DNA from: CAZHHH01 sp964532085
Lineage (GTDB): Bacteria > Bacteroidota > Bacteroidia > Bacteroidales > Marinilabiliaceae
Direction of reading: 5' to 3'
Length of the DNA: 6,284 bases
Assembly: GCA_964532085.1 (NCBI GenBank)
Contig: CAZHHH010000141.1
Coordinates: 1-6,284, forward strand
Shown here piece after piece: positions 1 to 6,284 of this stretch. The notes beneath the pieces were generated by a model. The model did not search any database, had not been told where the DNA came from, and saw nothing but the letters and a program-made list of their open reading frames with translations. Position numbers and translations under genes: made by a program. Numbering within the stretch: the first letter of the stretch is position 1; each line of letters begins with the position of its first letter.

Positions 1-89
1 AAAAAAATGATGTAATAAATGTATTGCAACATAATTGGTAATATGTAAACCTATATTTACATGATGTTAAAACATAACTTAAAAACAAG

Positions 90-97
90 TAACTTTG
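90..97 (+). promoter_or_regulatory. Candidate Bacteroidota -7 promoter element (TAACTTTG)
   Basis: TAACTTTG matches the Bacteroidota -7 consensus TAnnTTTG exactly. The upstream -33 region at about 65-70 is only TGTTAA, a poor match to the TTTG-type element at 19-21 bp spacing, so the promoter may be weak or fortuitous. It points toward the decayed frame beginning at 144 and could be the old promoter of that element. An exact match with six fixed bases is expected by chance now and then in AT-rich DNA. Confidence 0.3.
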
Positions 98-143
98 GAT
101 AATGTTTGAAAATTAAAGACAGAATTCTCTTTTTATACTTTAA

Positions 144-332
144 GACTTTAATGATATAAAAGTAGAAGTTCTGTTTTGAACAGAACAAATATCCATTGAT
201 GGAATGCTACTTTTTCTTAAACAAGTAGATAGAAATATTGGATTGATAGGCGATATAGCTAGCTGTTTAAAGACAATCGCCATTCAAGTTGAAAATACAT
301 TGAAGTATAAAAAGGGGGTAAAAAATCACTAA
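144..332 (+). pseudogene. Decayed transposase N-terminal fragment, IS1380-like (tentative)
   Basis: From 144 to the TAA at 330-332, one frame is open except for a single TGA at 177-179. It reads DFNDIKVEVLF, stop, TEQ and then ISIDGMLLFLKQVDRNIGL, followed by IGDIASCL. The pattern V-x-F, 'S-x-D-G-x-L-x-L-L-x-x-x-D-x-x-I/L-G-L', then 'I/L-A-x-C-L' resembles the N-terminus of IS1380-type DDE transposases (the Tnp_DDE_1 group). In those proteins a segment like SSDGGLLLLREVDRRLGL comes near residue 20. After ASCL the similarity stops and the frame ends within about 20 residues, so most of a protein of roughly 400 residues would be missing. The part after the TGA could start at ATG 204 and give a 42-residue peptide, but there is no sign that this peptide is functional. 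Family resemblance is from memory and no alignment was run. The alternative is chance open reading in AT-rich DNA. Confidence 0.38.
168..186. repeat. Perfect 8-bp inverted repeat with 3-nt spacer
   Basis: GTTCTGTT (168-175) and AACAGAAC (179-186) are exact reverse complements separated by TTG. The repeat could form a tight hairpin or be a dimeric protein-binding site. It has no T-tract on either strand, so it is not an obvious terminator. It lies inside the decayed transposase-like frame and includes that frame's in-frame TGA. No gene starts nearby that it would clearly control, so its role is unknown. Confidence 0.5.
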
Positions 333-346
333 AAACAAAATAGAGA

Positions 347-382
347 AAAAGCCCTAAAGCATGTATTTGCTTATGGGCTTTT
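347..382 (-). terminator. Intrinsic (Rho-independent) terminator, probably bidirectional
   Basis: AAAAGCCC at 347-354 pairs perfectly with GGGCTTTT at 375-382. A second inner stem pairs AAGC (357-360) with GCTT (369-372) across a 2-nt internal mismatch, leaving an 8-nt loop. Read on the minus strand, the hairpin runs into TTTTTC and more T-rich DNA, as expected for termination of transcripts from the GH43 gene, whose stop lies 165 bp upstream. Read on the plus strand, the 3' arm ends in TTTT, so it could also end transcripts coming from the decayed element at 144-332. It is the only strong hairpin-plus-T-tract I see downstream of the GH43 gene. Confidence 0.75.
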
Positions 383-546
383 GCTATGTGTTGTTCAAGA
401 TAGTTAAAATGTAATGTATTATCTTACTGACAATATGATATATAATAATGAAAATTTCACCTCTATAATGACTTCCATATTACACCAACTTCAGTAATCT
501 TAAAACATTAATATTAGCATATTTTTATCTATCAAGGACTATACCA

Positions 547-2142
547 TCACCAACCTATCTCCTTCTCAACTCTATAAAAGTCAAAGTCGGCAAATCCGCC
601 TGTCTCCTTTGTGGCATAGTTGAAGAGCCCAAATCTGTAACCCATAAAATGTGGTAGGGTGTATCTCATTTGTAGTGTTTCACCTATTTTTATCCACTCT
701 TTGCCATCCAAACTATAATAGAAATATGCTTTATCGTTACGTGAGTTTTCATTTACGATATTAAAATCACAATCTATTCTCAAATAGATGTTGTCCTGTG
801 TTATTTCTATAGACTCCACCTCTTTGACAACCTCATCATTTTGATTGGTTTCCATAATGATATATTTTTTATCACCATCAGCTTTAACACCTACAAAACC
901 GTAAAACTTTTGCAAAGCAATAATTCCAGCATAGTCGCCATCTTTCATATTAGTAACATCAACTGATATATAAGCAGAACTTTCTGGGCCAAAAGTTCTT
1001 TGTGTAAGAGTATTTTTTGCACTTAATACACTTTCTGTAATGTGACTTGTTGTTAATCTTAAATACCCTTTACGCTCGTCAACTGACCAGAAATCATTAT
1101 TTGGATTGTGATTCCATTGCCAAGCTAATGGAAGTTTTGGATCATTGTCACTTCTCTCAAACTCATCGGAAGCTACAATATTTGAAAGATTATCTTCAAC
1201 AGCTGGTATATCTAAATATTCGGGGGCTGTGCCATCGCCTGAAATAACTGGCCAATCGTTCTCCCACTCCATTGGTAAAAGATGCGGTATTCGACCTACT
1301 GCACCAAAATCTCTAAACATATAAGCATACCACTCCCCTTTTGGTGTTTCAATTACGCTTCCTTGTGCAATACCTCTATCTTTGATAAATACCTTGCCTT
1401 CATACGGACCAGTAATACTCTTAGCTCTATGCACAATTTCTGTGCGCATGTCATTTTGAGGCCAAGTGATTTGGAAAAGATAGTAATATCCATCTTTTTT
1501 TATCATTTGTGAACCTTCTGCATTTAAGCCAACTTTTCCACCTGCAACCGCACTTGCATTCTCAATAATAACCTTATTTACACCACCATCTTTTAGGCCT
1601 GAGAAATCTTCATTTAACTCAACTATATGAATCTCACCTCCACCATAAATCATATATACCTTGCCATCATCATCAAAAAAGAGAGTATGGTCATGCAACA
1701 CTGGTTCAAAAGTTTGCTCTTTCCAGTTGCCTTTTTCTATATCTGTTGTGGAATAAACATGAGTTTTTCCTGATGTTGCAGCAAAAGTTGAGACATAATA
1801 AGTTCCATTATGATATCTAAAACTACTTGCCCATGAACCTCGCCCATAAGTACTTCCTCCATTCTCAAGATTCATATCGTCATTATCACAAAGTGTGTCG
1901 TAGGCATAATTTAGCATTTCCCAATTTGCTAAATCTTTCGATTTCATAATTGGCAATCCTGGACTCATATGCATAGTTGTGCTACTCATATAATATGTAT
2001 CATCCACACGAATGATAGCAATATCTGGCACATCTGCCCAAATTATTGGATTTTTAGCTTTCTCAACCTCTGGCTGTGTGCAACTATAACACAAAAGTGC
2101 CATAGCAAATAAAAATGTTATTTTTAATAGATGTTTTTGCAT
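547..2142 (-). CDS. GH43 family glycoside hydrolase lipoprotein (probable beta-xylosidase or alpha-L-arabinofuranosidase)
   Basis: This 531-residue protein is a complete exported glycosidase. Residues 1-21 form a lipoprotein signal: KHLLK, a hydrophobic core, then CYSC with C21 as the likely lipidated cysteine. Residues about 31-310 are the five-bladed GH43 propeller. By family pattern, the catalytic triad is D40 in ADVPD (general base), D151 in HDHTLFFDDDG (pKa modulator) and E209 in NAEG (general acid). Residues about 324-525, beginning SDEFER and LAWQWNHNP, match the C-terminal concanavalin-like domain (GH43_C2) of beta-xylosidase-type members. The length is normal for this two-domain type. 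Family activity is exo-cleavage of xylose or arabinofuranose from xylan, arabinoxylan or their oligosaccharides. The STTMHMSPG segment recalls, from memory, the FsAxh1-like arabinofuranosidase group, so the exact substrate is open. The ATG at 2142 is supported by the signal peptide directly after it. The leader is AT-rich with no Shine-Dalgarno sequence. The gene lies 49 bp after a co-directional HTCS gene with no terminator between them, so co-transcription or HTCS control is likely but inferred. Confidence 0.93.
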   Translation of the reverse strand: MQKHLLKITFLFAMALLCYSCTQPEVEKAKNPIIWADVPDIAIIRVDDTYYMSSTTMHMSPGLPIMKSKDLANWEMLNYAYDTLCDNDDMNLENGGSTYGRGSWASSFRYHNGTYYVSTFAATSGKTHVYSTTDIEKGNWKEQTFEPVLHDHTLFFDDDGKVYMIYGGGEIHIVELNEDFSGLKDGGVNKVIIENASAVAGGKVGLNAEGSQMIKKDGYYYLFQITWPQNDMRTEIVHRAKSITGPYEGKVFIKDRGIAQGSVIETPKGEWYAYMFRDFGAVGRIPHLLPMEWENDWPVISGDGTAPEYLDIPAVEDNLSNIVASDEFERSDNDPKLPLAWQWNHNPNNDFWSVDERKGYLRLTTSHITESVLSAKNTLTQRTFGPESSAYISVDVTNMKDGDYAGIIALQKFYGFVGVKADGDKKYIIMETNQNDEVVKEVESIEITQDNIYLRIDCDFNIVNENSRNDKAYFYYSLDGKEWIKIGETLQMRYTLPHFMGYRFGLFNYATKETGGFADFDFYRVEKEIGW

Positions 2143-2191
2143 ATTTATATTGTTTAAAAAGTTATTTACGTCGTTAAAAAAGAGAGATAAA

Positions 2192-5100
2192 CTACTCTAA
2201 GTATTCGCGTGGTGTTATTCCAAACTGAGTTTTAAATAATCTTGAATAATATGATGGAGATGAGAAACCACATCTTTCACTGATTTCTGAAACACTAAAG
2301 TTTTTAGTCTTTAAAAGTTCAACAGAAAAATTCAATCTAATTAACCTTACAAAATCTGTAGGAGGTTGATTGGTCAATGCTTTTAATTTTTTATACAGTA
2401 ATGATGTACTTATCTCCATCTGATTTGCAAAATCTTCTCGTGTGAAGTTCTTATCGGAGATATTTCTTTTTACAGTTGTTATTGCTTTTCTTAAGAACTC
2501 ATCATTTAATTCATTTTTAAGAATTTGCTTAGATGCTTCTACATTATTTTCAAATAAATACATTGACTCTTCAATCACAGAATCTCTTCCTTTGAGTATT
2601 TTTCTTATTCTTAACAGTAATATTGGAATATTAAATGGTTTAGTAACATAATCTTCTGCTCCTACTCCTAACCCTTCTAACTCTTGTGCCTCATCCGAAA
2701 GAGCTGTCAATAAAATTACTGGAATATGTGCAGTTTCAGAAGTATATTTAACCAATCGACATAATTCAAGGCCATCTATTTTGGGCATCATTATATCTGA
2801 TATTATTAAATCTGGCTCATTTTCTTTTATCATTTTCCAAGCAACTTCTCCATTTTCTGCTGTTTCAACATTATAGTATTTTTGCAAAGAATGCTTTAAG
2901 AAATTTTGCAAATCTTTATTATCTTCAACTATTAAAACTCTAAAATCTTCTTTAGGTGTTATATCATCAAATATAATATCGTCAAATTCTATCTCTCTTT
3001 TTATATCTAAATAATTAACTTGCTTGCTTTGACGATTAACAGTTTCTACATCTTTATATGGTATTTTTAGGTTAAAAGTGGTCCCTTTTCCCTCTTCACT
3101 CTTCATCACAACCTTTCCACCATGCATTTCAACATAATTTCTTACAATCAAGAGTCCTATTCCAGAGCCAACTAATTTTGAATTTACTGCATTCTCACCT
3201 CGATAAAACTCTTTAAAAAGTTTTTTCTGTACTTTGTCAGAAATGCCTAAACCATAATCAATAATTTTTACAGACCAGCTATCACTTTCACAAAGCAATT
3301 CAACATCTATAACTCCGCCTTGATATGAATATTTAACAGCATTAGATAATAAGTTATCAATGGTTTTTTCAATTTTCATTTCATCAATAGCTGTAAAGTA
3401 CTCATCTACATTGCTTTTTAAATTTATTTTCAATTTCTTTTTTTCTGCTGCAGCTTCAAACATTGATTTTCTAAGTGTCACCAATGAAACTACATCTACC
3501 ATTGATAGAAACAATTCTCCTTTACCCACATCTACCTTCTGAAAGTCAAGCAATTGAGTAGTAACATATACTAATCTTTTAGACTGTTCAATGGCTAATT
3601 TTATAAAGTATTCAGCTTTATTTGGTAGTTCTGGTATTCGTGATAATTCCTCAATAGGCGCTGATATTAGCGTCAAAGAGGTTCTTAAATCATGGGATAT
3701 ATTTGTAAAAAAATCTATTTTCTCCTTTGCATGTCGTTGTTTTATCTGATTGATATATATTCGTATAAGCAAAAACAGTAGGCCCGTAAATATCAAAACA
3801 CCTATTGTATTAAACCAGACAGTTTTCCAGAATGGCGGCTCCACCTCTATTTCAATGATTCTTTGATCAACAACAGATGAGAGAGCTCCGTCATACATTT
3901 TAATATGCAATTTAAAGTTGCCAATTGGGATATTTGCATAATTAATAGAGGTTAGTTCAACGGGCAGACTCCAATCACTCTCTACACCTTCTAGCCACCA
4001 TGAAAATTTAGCTCTATCAATATTATTTCCATTAATAGGTAATAAATCAAAAGAGATTGTATTCAGATTATGATTTAAAATAATTTTGCTCTGCTTATTA
4101 ACTTCGATTTCATTTAGTATCTCTTTTCTATCCCTAATTGACAAACCAGAAATATTGATATCTTGAATAAAAATTTCTCCTTTAGTAGTTTCCTTTTCAA
4201 GAGTTCTAGGATTAAATAATATAGCACCACTATTTGTTCCAAAAATTAGAGATTTATCTTTTAAAACAAATTTTGAATTAATATTAAATGATTGATTAAA
4301 CTGTGATAGTTGACTATTATAAATAGTTATAGAATCTCTTCCATCATATAGTTGCGACAGTCCAGCCTCAGTTCCAACCCATAAATTATTATTTATTTTA
4401 ATGATGCTATTAACAAAATCAGAGAGCAATCCATCTTTCTTCATTAGATATTTTATATCAGAGCCTATTAAGTCATACCTTACCAACCCATCTCCGCTTG
4501 TAGCTACCCACAATTCTCGCTCATCAACATGTATATCTTGAACAATATGCCCTAAGAGGAAGATCTCATTATCGCCGGTCTCTTTATCTAACAAAACCAT
4601 TCCGTGCGTACATGCAAGCAACATTTTTCCTGGTTCTAACTCATAAAATGAAATTACTGGCTGATAATCATATTTTTTAAACCTCTTCTCTTTTGCTAAA
4701 TAACAGAGCATATCGCCAGAAGTAGAACCACCAATCCACAAATCTCCCTCACTATCTTTGAATATATCTAAAATAAACTTGCAGGTAAAATTCTCTTTAT
4801 CTTTTTCATAGGAGTAGTGTGCAATCTCCCGTTTAGTTTTAATATCAATAACATAAACTCCTGAAGAATAGGAACCTGCCCAGACATTACCTTCATCATC
4901 CTCTGCTAGTGCTAAAAATACAAGAGCTTGTTTTTCTATATTATTATAAAAATTTGTCCATTTATTCGATGCTCTATCCCAACAACTAACTCCGTTATCT
5001 GTGGCAAACCACAAATTTCCATACTTATCTTCTATTACACTGTTTACATTGTTATTTACTAATGAATTTTTTGTATTTATCTGATGAGTAATATTATTTA

Positions 5101-6079
5101 CCAATGAAAGACTTTGTTCATAAAAGGAAACGCCATCACCATAAGTTGCAATCCAAACTTTATTTTCATCAGAAAAAATATCATAAACGCCATCACTATT
5201 AATTGAATAAGGGTTGTTTTCATCATGTTTATATTTATTGATGACAGTTTTGCCATCACTTGAAATCTCCCAAATTCCTTGTCCATCAATACCAACTAAG
5301 AAGGTGTTATTTATATTTTTAGTAATTGCCAACACTGGTTGTTTTGGAATATTAAACTCTTTAAAATCATTTATAGTACTATCATTAAAGTTGTAGATAA
5401 ATAAGCCTTCAGACATTGTTCCAAGCCACAAAGAGTTATTTTCATCATCATAATAAAGACATGGAATTCTTACATTGACATTCTCAAAATCGAGTATTTC
5501 CTCATGCTCATCGGCATATTTATTCATAATAAACACCTTCTCTTCAAGAGAGTAGATGAATTTATCATTTTCATATTTGACAACATTATTTACTGTTTGA
5601 TTATCGATTATATTTTGAGATATTTTCTCCCCACTCATTCTATGTAGCCCAGATGTGGAAGCAATTAAAAACTCATTATTTTCAACACCAATTATTTTAT
5701 TTACAACAATAAATTGATTTGCTAACAACTCTCTTAAATCAGTGACTAAGTTGAATTTATCATATACTTTATTATATTCGAATAGCTGGCCATTATTGGA
5801 AAATGCTAACAGTTTATTATGACAAAAAGTTAATTTAACAAATAAAACGTTTGCACTATTATAAGGTAAGTGGTATAATTTTACATTTCTGTCACTAATT
5901 CGCATTACGCCAGTTTTTGAAGCTGTCCATATAAAACCGTCATCATCCTTACACACAGATGCAGTTTGGCGCATTGAGACATTATAGAGGGAATTAATAC
6001 TATAAAAATCTACATTTGCTACTGTAATATGGTTGAACGAATATAAAAATATAAGTAATAGAATAGTTTTATATGACAT
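2192..6079 (-). CDS. Hybrid two-component system (HTCS) sensor kinase / AraC-type response regulator
   Basis: This is a complete one-protein signalling system, 1295 residues from the chosen start. Residues 1-21 are a signal peptide (MSYKTILLLIFLYSF, ending TVA). Residues about 25-650 are a periplasmic double beta-propeller with recurring Reg_prop motifs such as GNLWFATDNG, NVWAGSYSSG, LWVATSGDG and LWVGTEAG. A Y_Y_Y domain (about 666-748) ends at EPPFWKT. One membrane helix spans about 754-776. The HisKA domain carries phospho-acceptor H796 in NISHDLRTS. The HATPase has N913 (NLLSNAVKY), D941 (DYGLGI) and the G2 box GSGIGL at 971-976. The receiver (1046-1163) has E1052/D1053, phospho-acceptor D1095 (SDIMMP), T1125 and K1147. 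An AraC-type DNA-binding domain (about 1191-1295) has helix-turn-helices near 1212-1236 and 1262-1294. HTCSs bind periplasmic oligosaccharides and activate nearby glycan-use genes; the downstream GH43 gene suggests a xylan-type ligand (inferred). The frame is open upstream to ATG 6145 and TTG 6151. I chose ATG 6079 because the signal peptide follows it directly, and the extra 22-24 residues are rich in Arg/Lys and rare codons. Confidence 0.95.
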   Translation of the reverse strand: MSYKTILLLIFLYSFNHITVANVDFYSINSLYNVSMRQTASVCKDDDGFIWTASKTGVMRISDRNVKLYHLPYNSANVLFVKLTFCHNKLLAFSNNGQLFEYNKVYDKFNLVTDLRELLANQFIVVNKIIGVENNEFLIASTSGLHRMSGEKISQNIIDNQTVNNVVKYENDKFIYSLEEKVFIMNKYADEHEEILDFENVNVRIPCLYYDDENNSLWLGTMSEGLFIYNFNDSTINDFKEFNIPKQPVLAITKNINNTFLVGIDGQGIWEISSDGKTVINKYKHDENNPYSINSDGVYDIFSDENKVWIATYGDGVSFYEQSLSLVNNITHQINTKNSLVNNNVNSVIEDKYGNLWFATDNGVSCWDRASNKWTNFYNNIEKQALVFLALAEDDEGNVWAGSYSSGVYVIDIKTKREIAHYSYEKDKENFTCKFILDIFKDSEGDLWIGGSTSGDMLCYLAKEKRFKKYDYQPVISFYELEPGKMLLACTHGMVLLDKETGDNEIFLLGHIVQDIHVDERELWVATSGDGLVRYDLIGSDIKYLMKKDGLLSDFVNSIIKINNNLWVGTEAGLSQLYDGRDSITIYNSQLSQFNQSFNINSKFVLKDKSLIFGTNSGAILFNPRTLEKETTKGEIFIQDINISGLSIRDRKEILNEIEVNKQSKIILNHNLNTISFDLLPINGNNIDRAKFSWWLEGVESDWSLPVELTSINYANIPIGNFKLHIKMYDGALSSVVDQRIIEIEVEPPFWKTVWFNTIGVLIFTGLLFLLIRIYINQIKQRHAKEKIDFFTNISHDLRTSLTLISAPIEELSRIPELPNKAEYFIKLAIEQSKRLVYVTTQLLDFQKVDVGKGELFLSMVDVVSLVTLRKSMFEAAAEKKKLKINLKSNVDEYFTAIDEMKIEKTIDNLLSNAVKYSYQGGVIDVELLCESDSWSVKIIDYGLGISDKVQKKLFKEFYRGENAVNSKLVGSGIGLLIVRNYVEMHGGKVVMKSEEGKGTTFNLKIPYKDVETVNRQSKQVNYLDIKREIEFDDIIFDDITPKEDFRVLIVEDNKDLQNFLKHSLQKYYNVETAENGEVAWKMIKENEPDLIISDIMMPKIDGLELCRLVKYTSETAHIPVILLTALSDEAQELEGLGVGAEDYVTKPFNIPILLLRIRKILKGRDSVIEESMYLFENNVEASKQILKNELNDEFLRKAITTVKRNISDKNFTREDFANQMEISTSLLYKKLKALTNQPPTDFVRLIRLNFSVELLKTKNFSVSEISERCGFSSPSYYSRLFKTQFGITPREYLE

Positions 6080-6189
6080 AAATCTATACTTAAAAAATAA
6101 CTTTCGTATAATATTGTTTATTAGATGTCTGAGAATACGAAACATATGCAAGATAAAATTAAGTTAAGACTACCAATTTTCATTGAATA

Positions 6190-6197
6190 CAAATATG
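6190..6197 (-). promoter_or_regulatory. Weak candidate promoter for the HTCS gene
   Basis: Read on the minus strand, this site is CATATTTG, one mismatch from TAnnTTTG. A T-rich patch lies about 19 bp upstream (near 6217-6220), but there is no clear TTTG. It lies 45 bp upstream of ATG 6145 and 111 bp upstream of the preferred ATG 6079, so a start here would give a leader of roughly 100 nt for the HTCS mRNA. No better promoter match is visible between 6080 and 6284, and no other gene or hairpin is visible there. HTCS genes are usually expressed at a low constitutive level, which fits a weak promoter. Confidence 0.22.
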
Positions 6198-6284
6198 ATA
6201 ATCAAGTTATAAATATAAATAAAATAATTATAATCGAGTTCAGTAGTTAGCTACATATTAATTGAGATTGATATATTTTCTCAG

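Larger units (their letters stand above)
1..546. other. Intergenic region downstream of the GH43 gene, no intact gene
   Basis: No intact coding gene, tRNA, rRNA or CRISPR repeat is visible in these 546 bases. Positions 1-143 are AT-rich and hold only the TAACTTTG motif. Positions 144-332 hold the possible transposase remnant with its inverted repeat. Positions 347-382 are the terminator. Positions 383-546 show only a weak 6-bp inverted repeat (AAGATA at 397-402, TATCTT at 420-425) and no open frame of note. The region reads as a spacer at the 3' edge of the HTCS-GH43 unit that once took in a mobile element. Confidence 0.6.

Noticed and set aside
249..281. GGCGAT / ATCGCC inverted repeat with a 21-nt loop
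   Set aside because: A 6-bp stem with a long loop is weak and lies inside the decayed frame. There is no T-tract or nearby gene to give it a role.
397..425. AAGATA / TATCTT inverted repeat as a second terminator
   Set aside because: It is an A/T-rich 6-bp stem with a 17-nt loop and no T-tract, well within chance expectation.
1047..1247. Plus-strand open frame of 66 codons opposite the GH43 gene
   Set aside because: Antisense shadow of the GH43 C-terminal domain, with no family resemblance and no promoter or start context.
1282..1512. Plus-strand open frame of 76 codons opposite the GH43 gene
   Set aside because: It is antisense to a well-supported enzyme with intact catalytic residues. Its product has no recognisable domain, and its composition is what the reverse complement of the gene would give.
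2156..2163. TAACTTTT on the minus strand as a GH43 promoter -7 element
   Set aside because: It lacks the final G of TAnnTTTG, has no -33 partner (TCTC at the right spacing), and would leave a leader of only about 7 nt.
5098..5396. Short open frames on both strands inside the HTCS sensor region
   Set aside because: They overlap clear Reg_prop propeller coding sequence in other frames and show no domain features.
1..6284. CRISPR array, tRNA, toxin-antitoxin or phage-defence system
   Set aside because: No regularly spaced repeats, tRNA cloverleaf or defence-type domains are visible. Both large genes belong to well-known glycan-sensing and glycan-cleaving families.

Overview
The window looks like part of an AT-rich Bacteroidota (Bacteroidetes) chromosome. 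Three things point there. The first is a one-protein hybrid two-component system (HTCS): a periplasmic beta-propeller sensor fused to a histidine kinase, receiver and AraC-type regulator, an architecture typical of that phylum. The second is an adjacent lipoprotein glycoside hydrolase. The third is that starts have AT-rich leaders instead of Shine-Dalgarno sequences, with at least one exact TAnnTTTG promoter-type motif. The genus cannot be named from this sequence. Gut or rumen Bacteroidales fit the gene content, but that is inference.

Layout. Positions 1-546 hold no intact gene. They contain a TAnnTTTG-type promoter motif (90-97, + strand), a short decayed reading frame that resembles the N-terminus of an IS1380-like DDE transposase (144-332, + strand), a perfect 8-bp inverted repeat (168-186), a good intrinsic terminator hairpin (347-382), and featureless AT-rich DNA (383-546). 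Positions 547-2142 (- strand) encode a complete GH43 family lipoprotein with a C-terminal concanavalin-like domain. Positions 2192-6079 (- strand) encode a complete HTCS. The remaining DNA, up to 6284, is the upstream leader of the HTCS gene.

How the genes work together. Both genes point the same way, with the HTCS first and the GH43 gene starting 49 bp after the HTCS stop. In Bacteroidota an HTCS normally senses an oligosaccharide in the periplasm and activates nearby polysaccharide-utilisation genes. The simplest model is therefore a small regulator-plus-enzyme locus for a xylan- or arabinoxylan-type glycan. No susC/susD pair is visible, so this is either an isolated unit or the edge of a larger locus that continues outside the window. 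All domains and catalytic residues expected of both proteins can be seen. I found no evidence here for a wholly new biological system. The least explained part is the decayed element and repeat at the left end.
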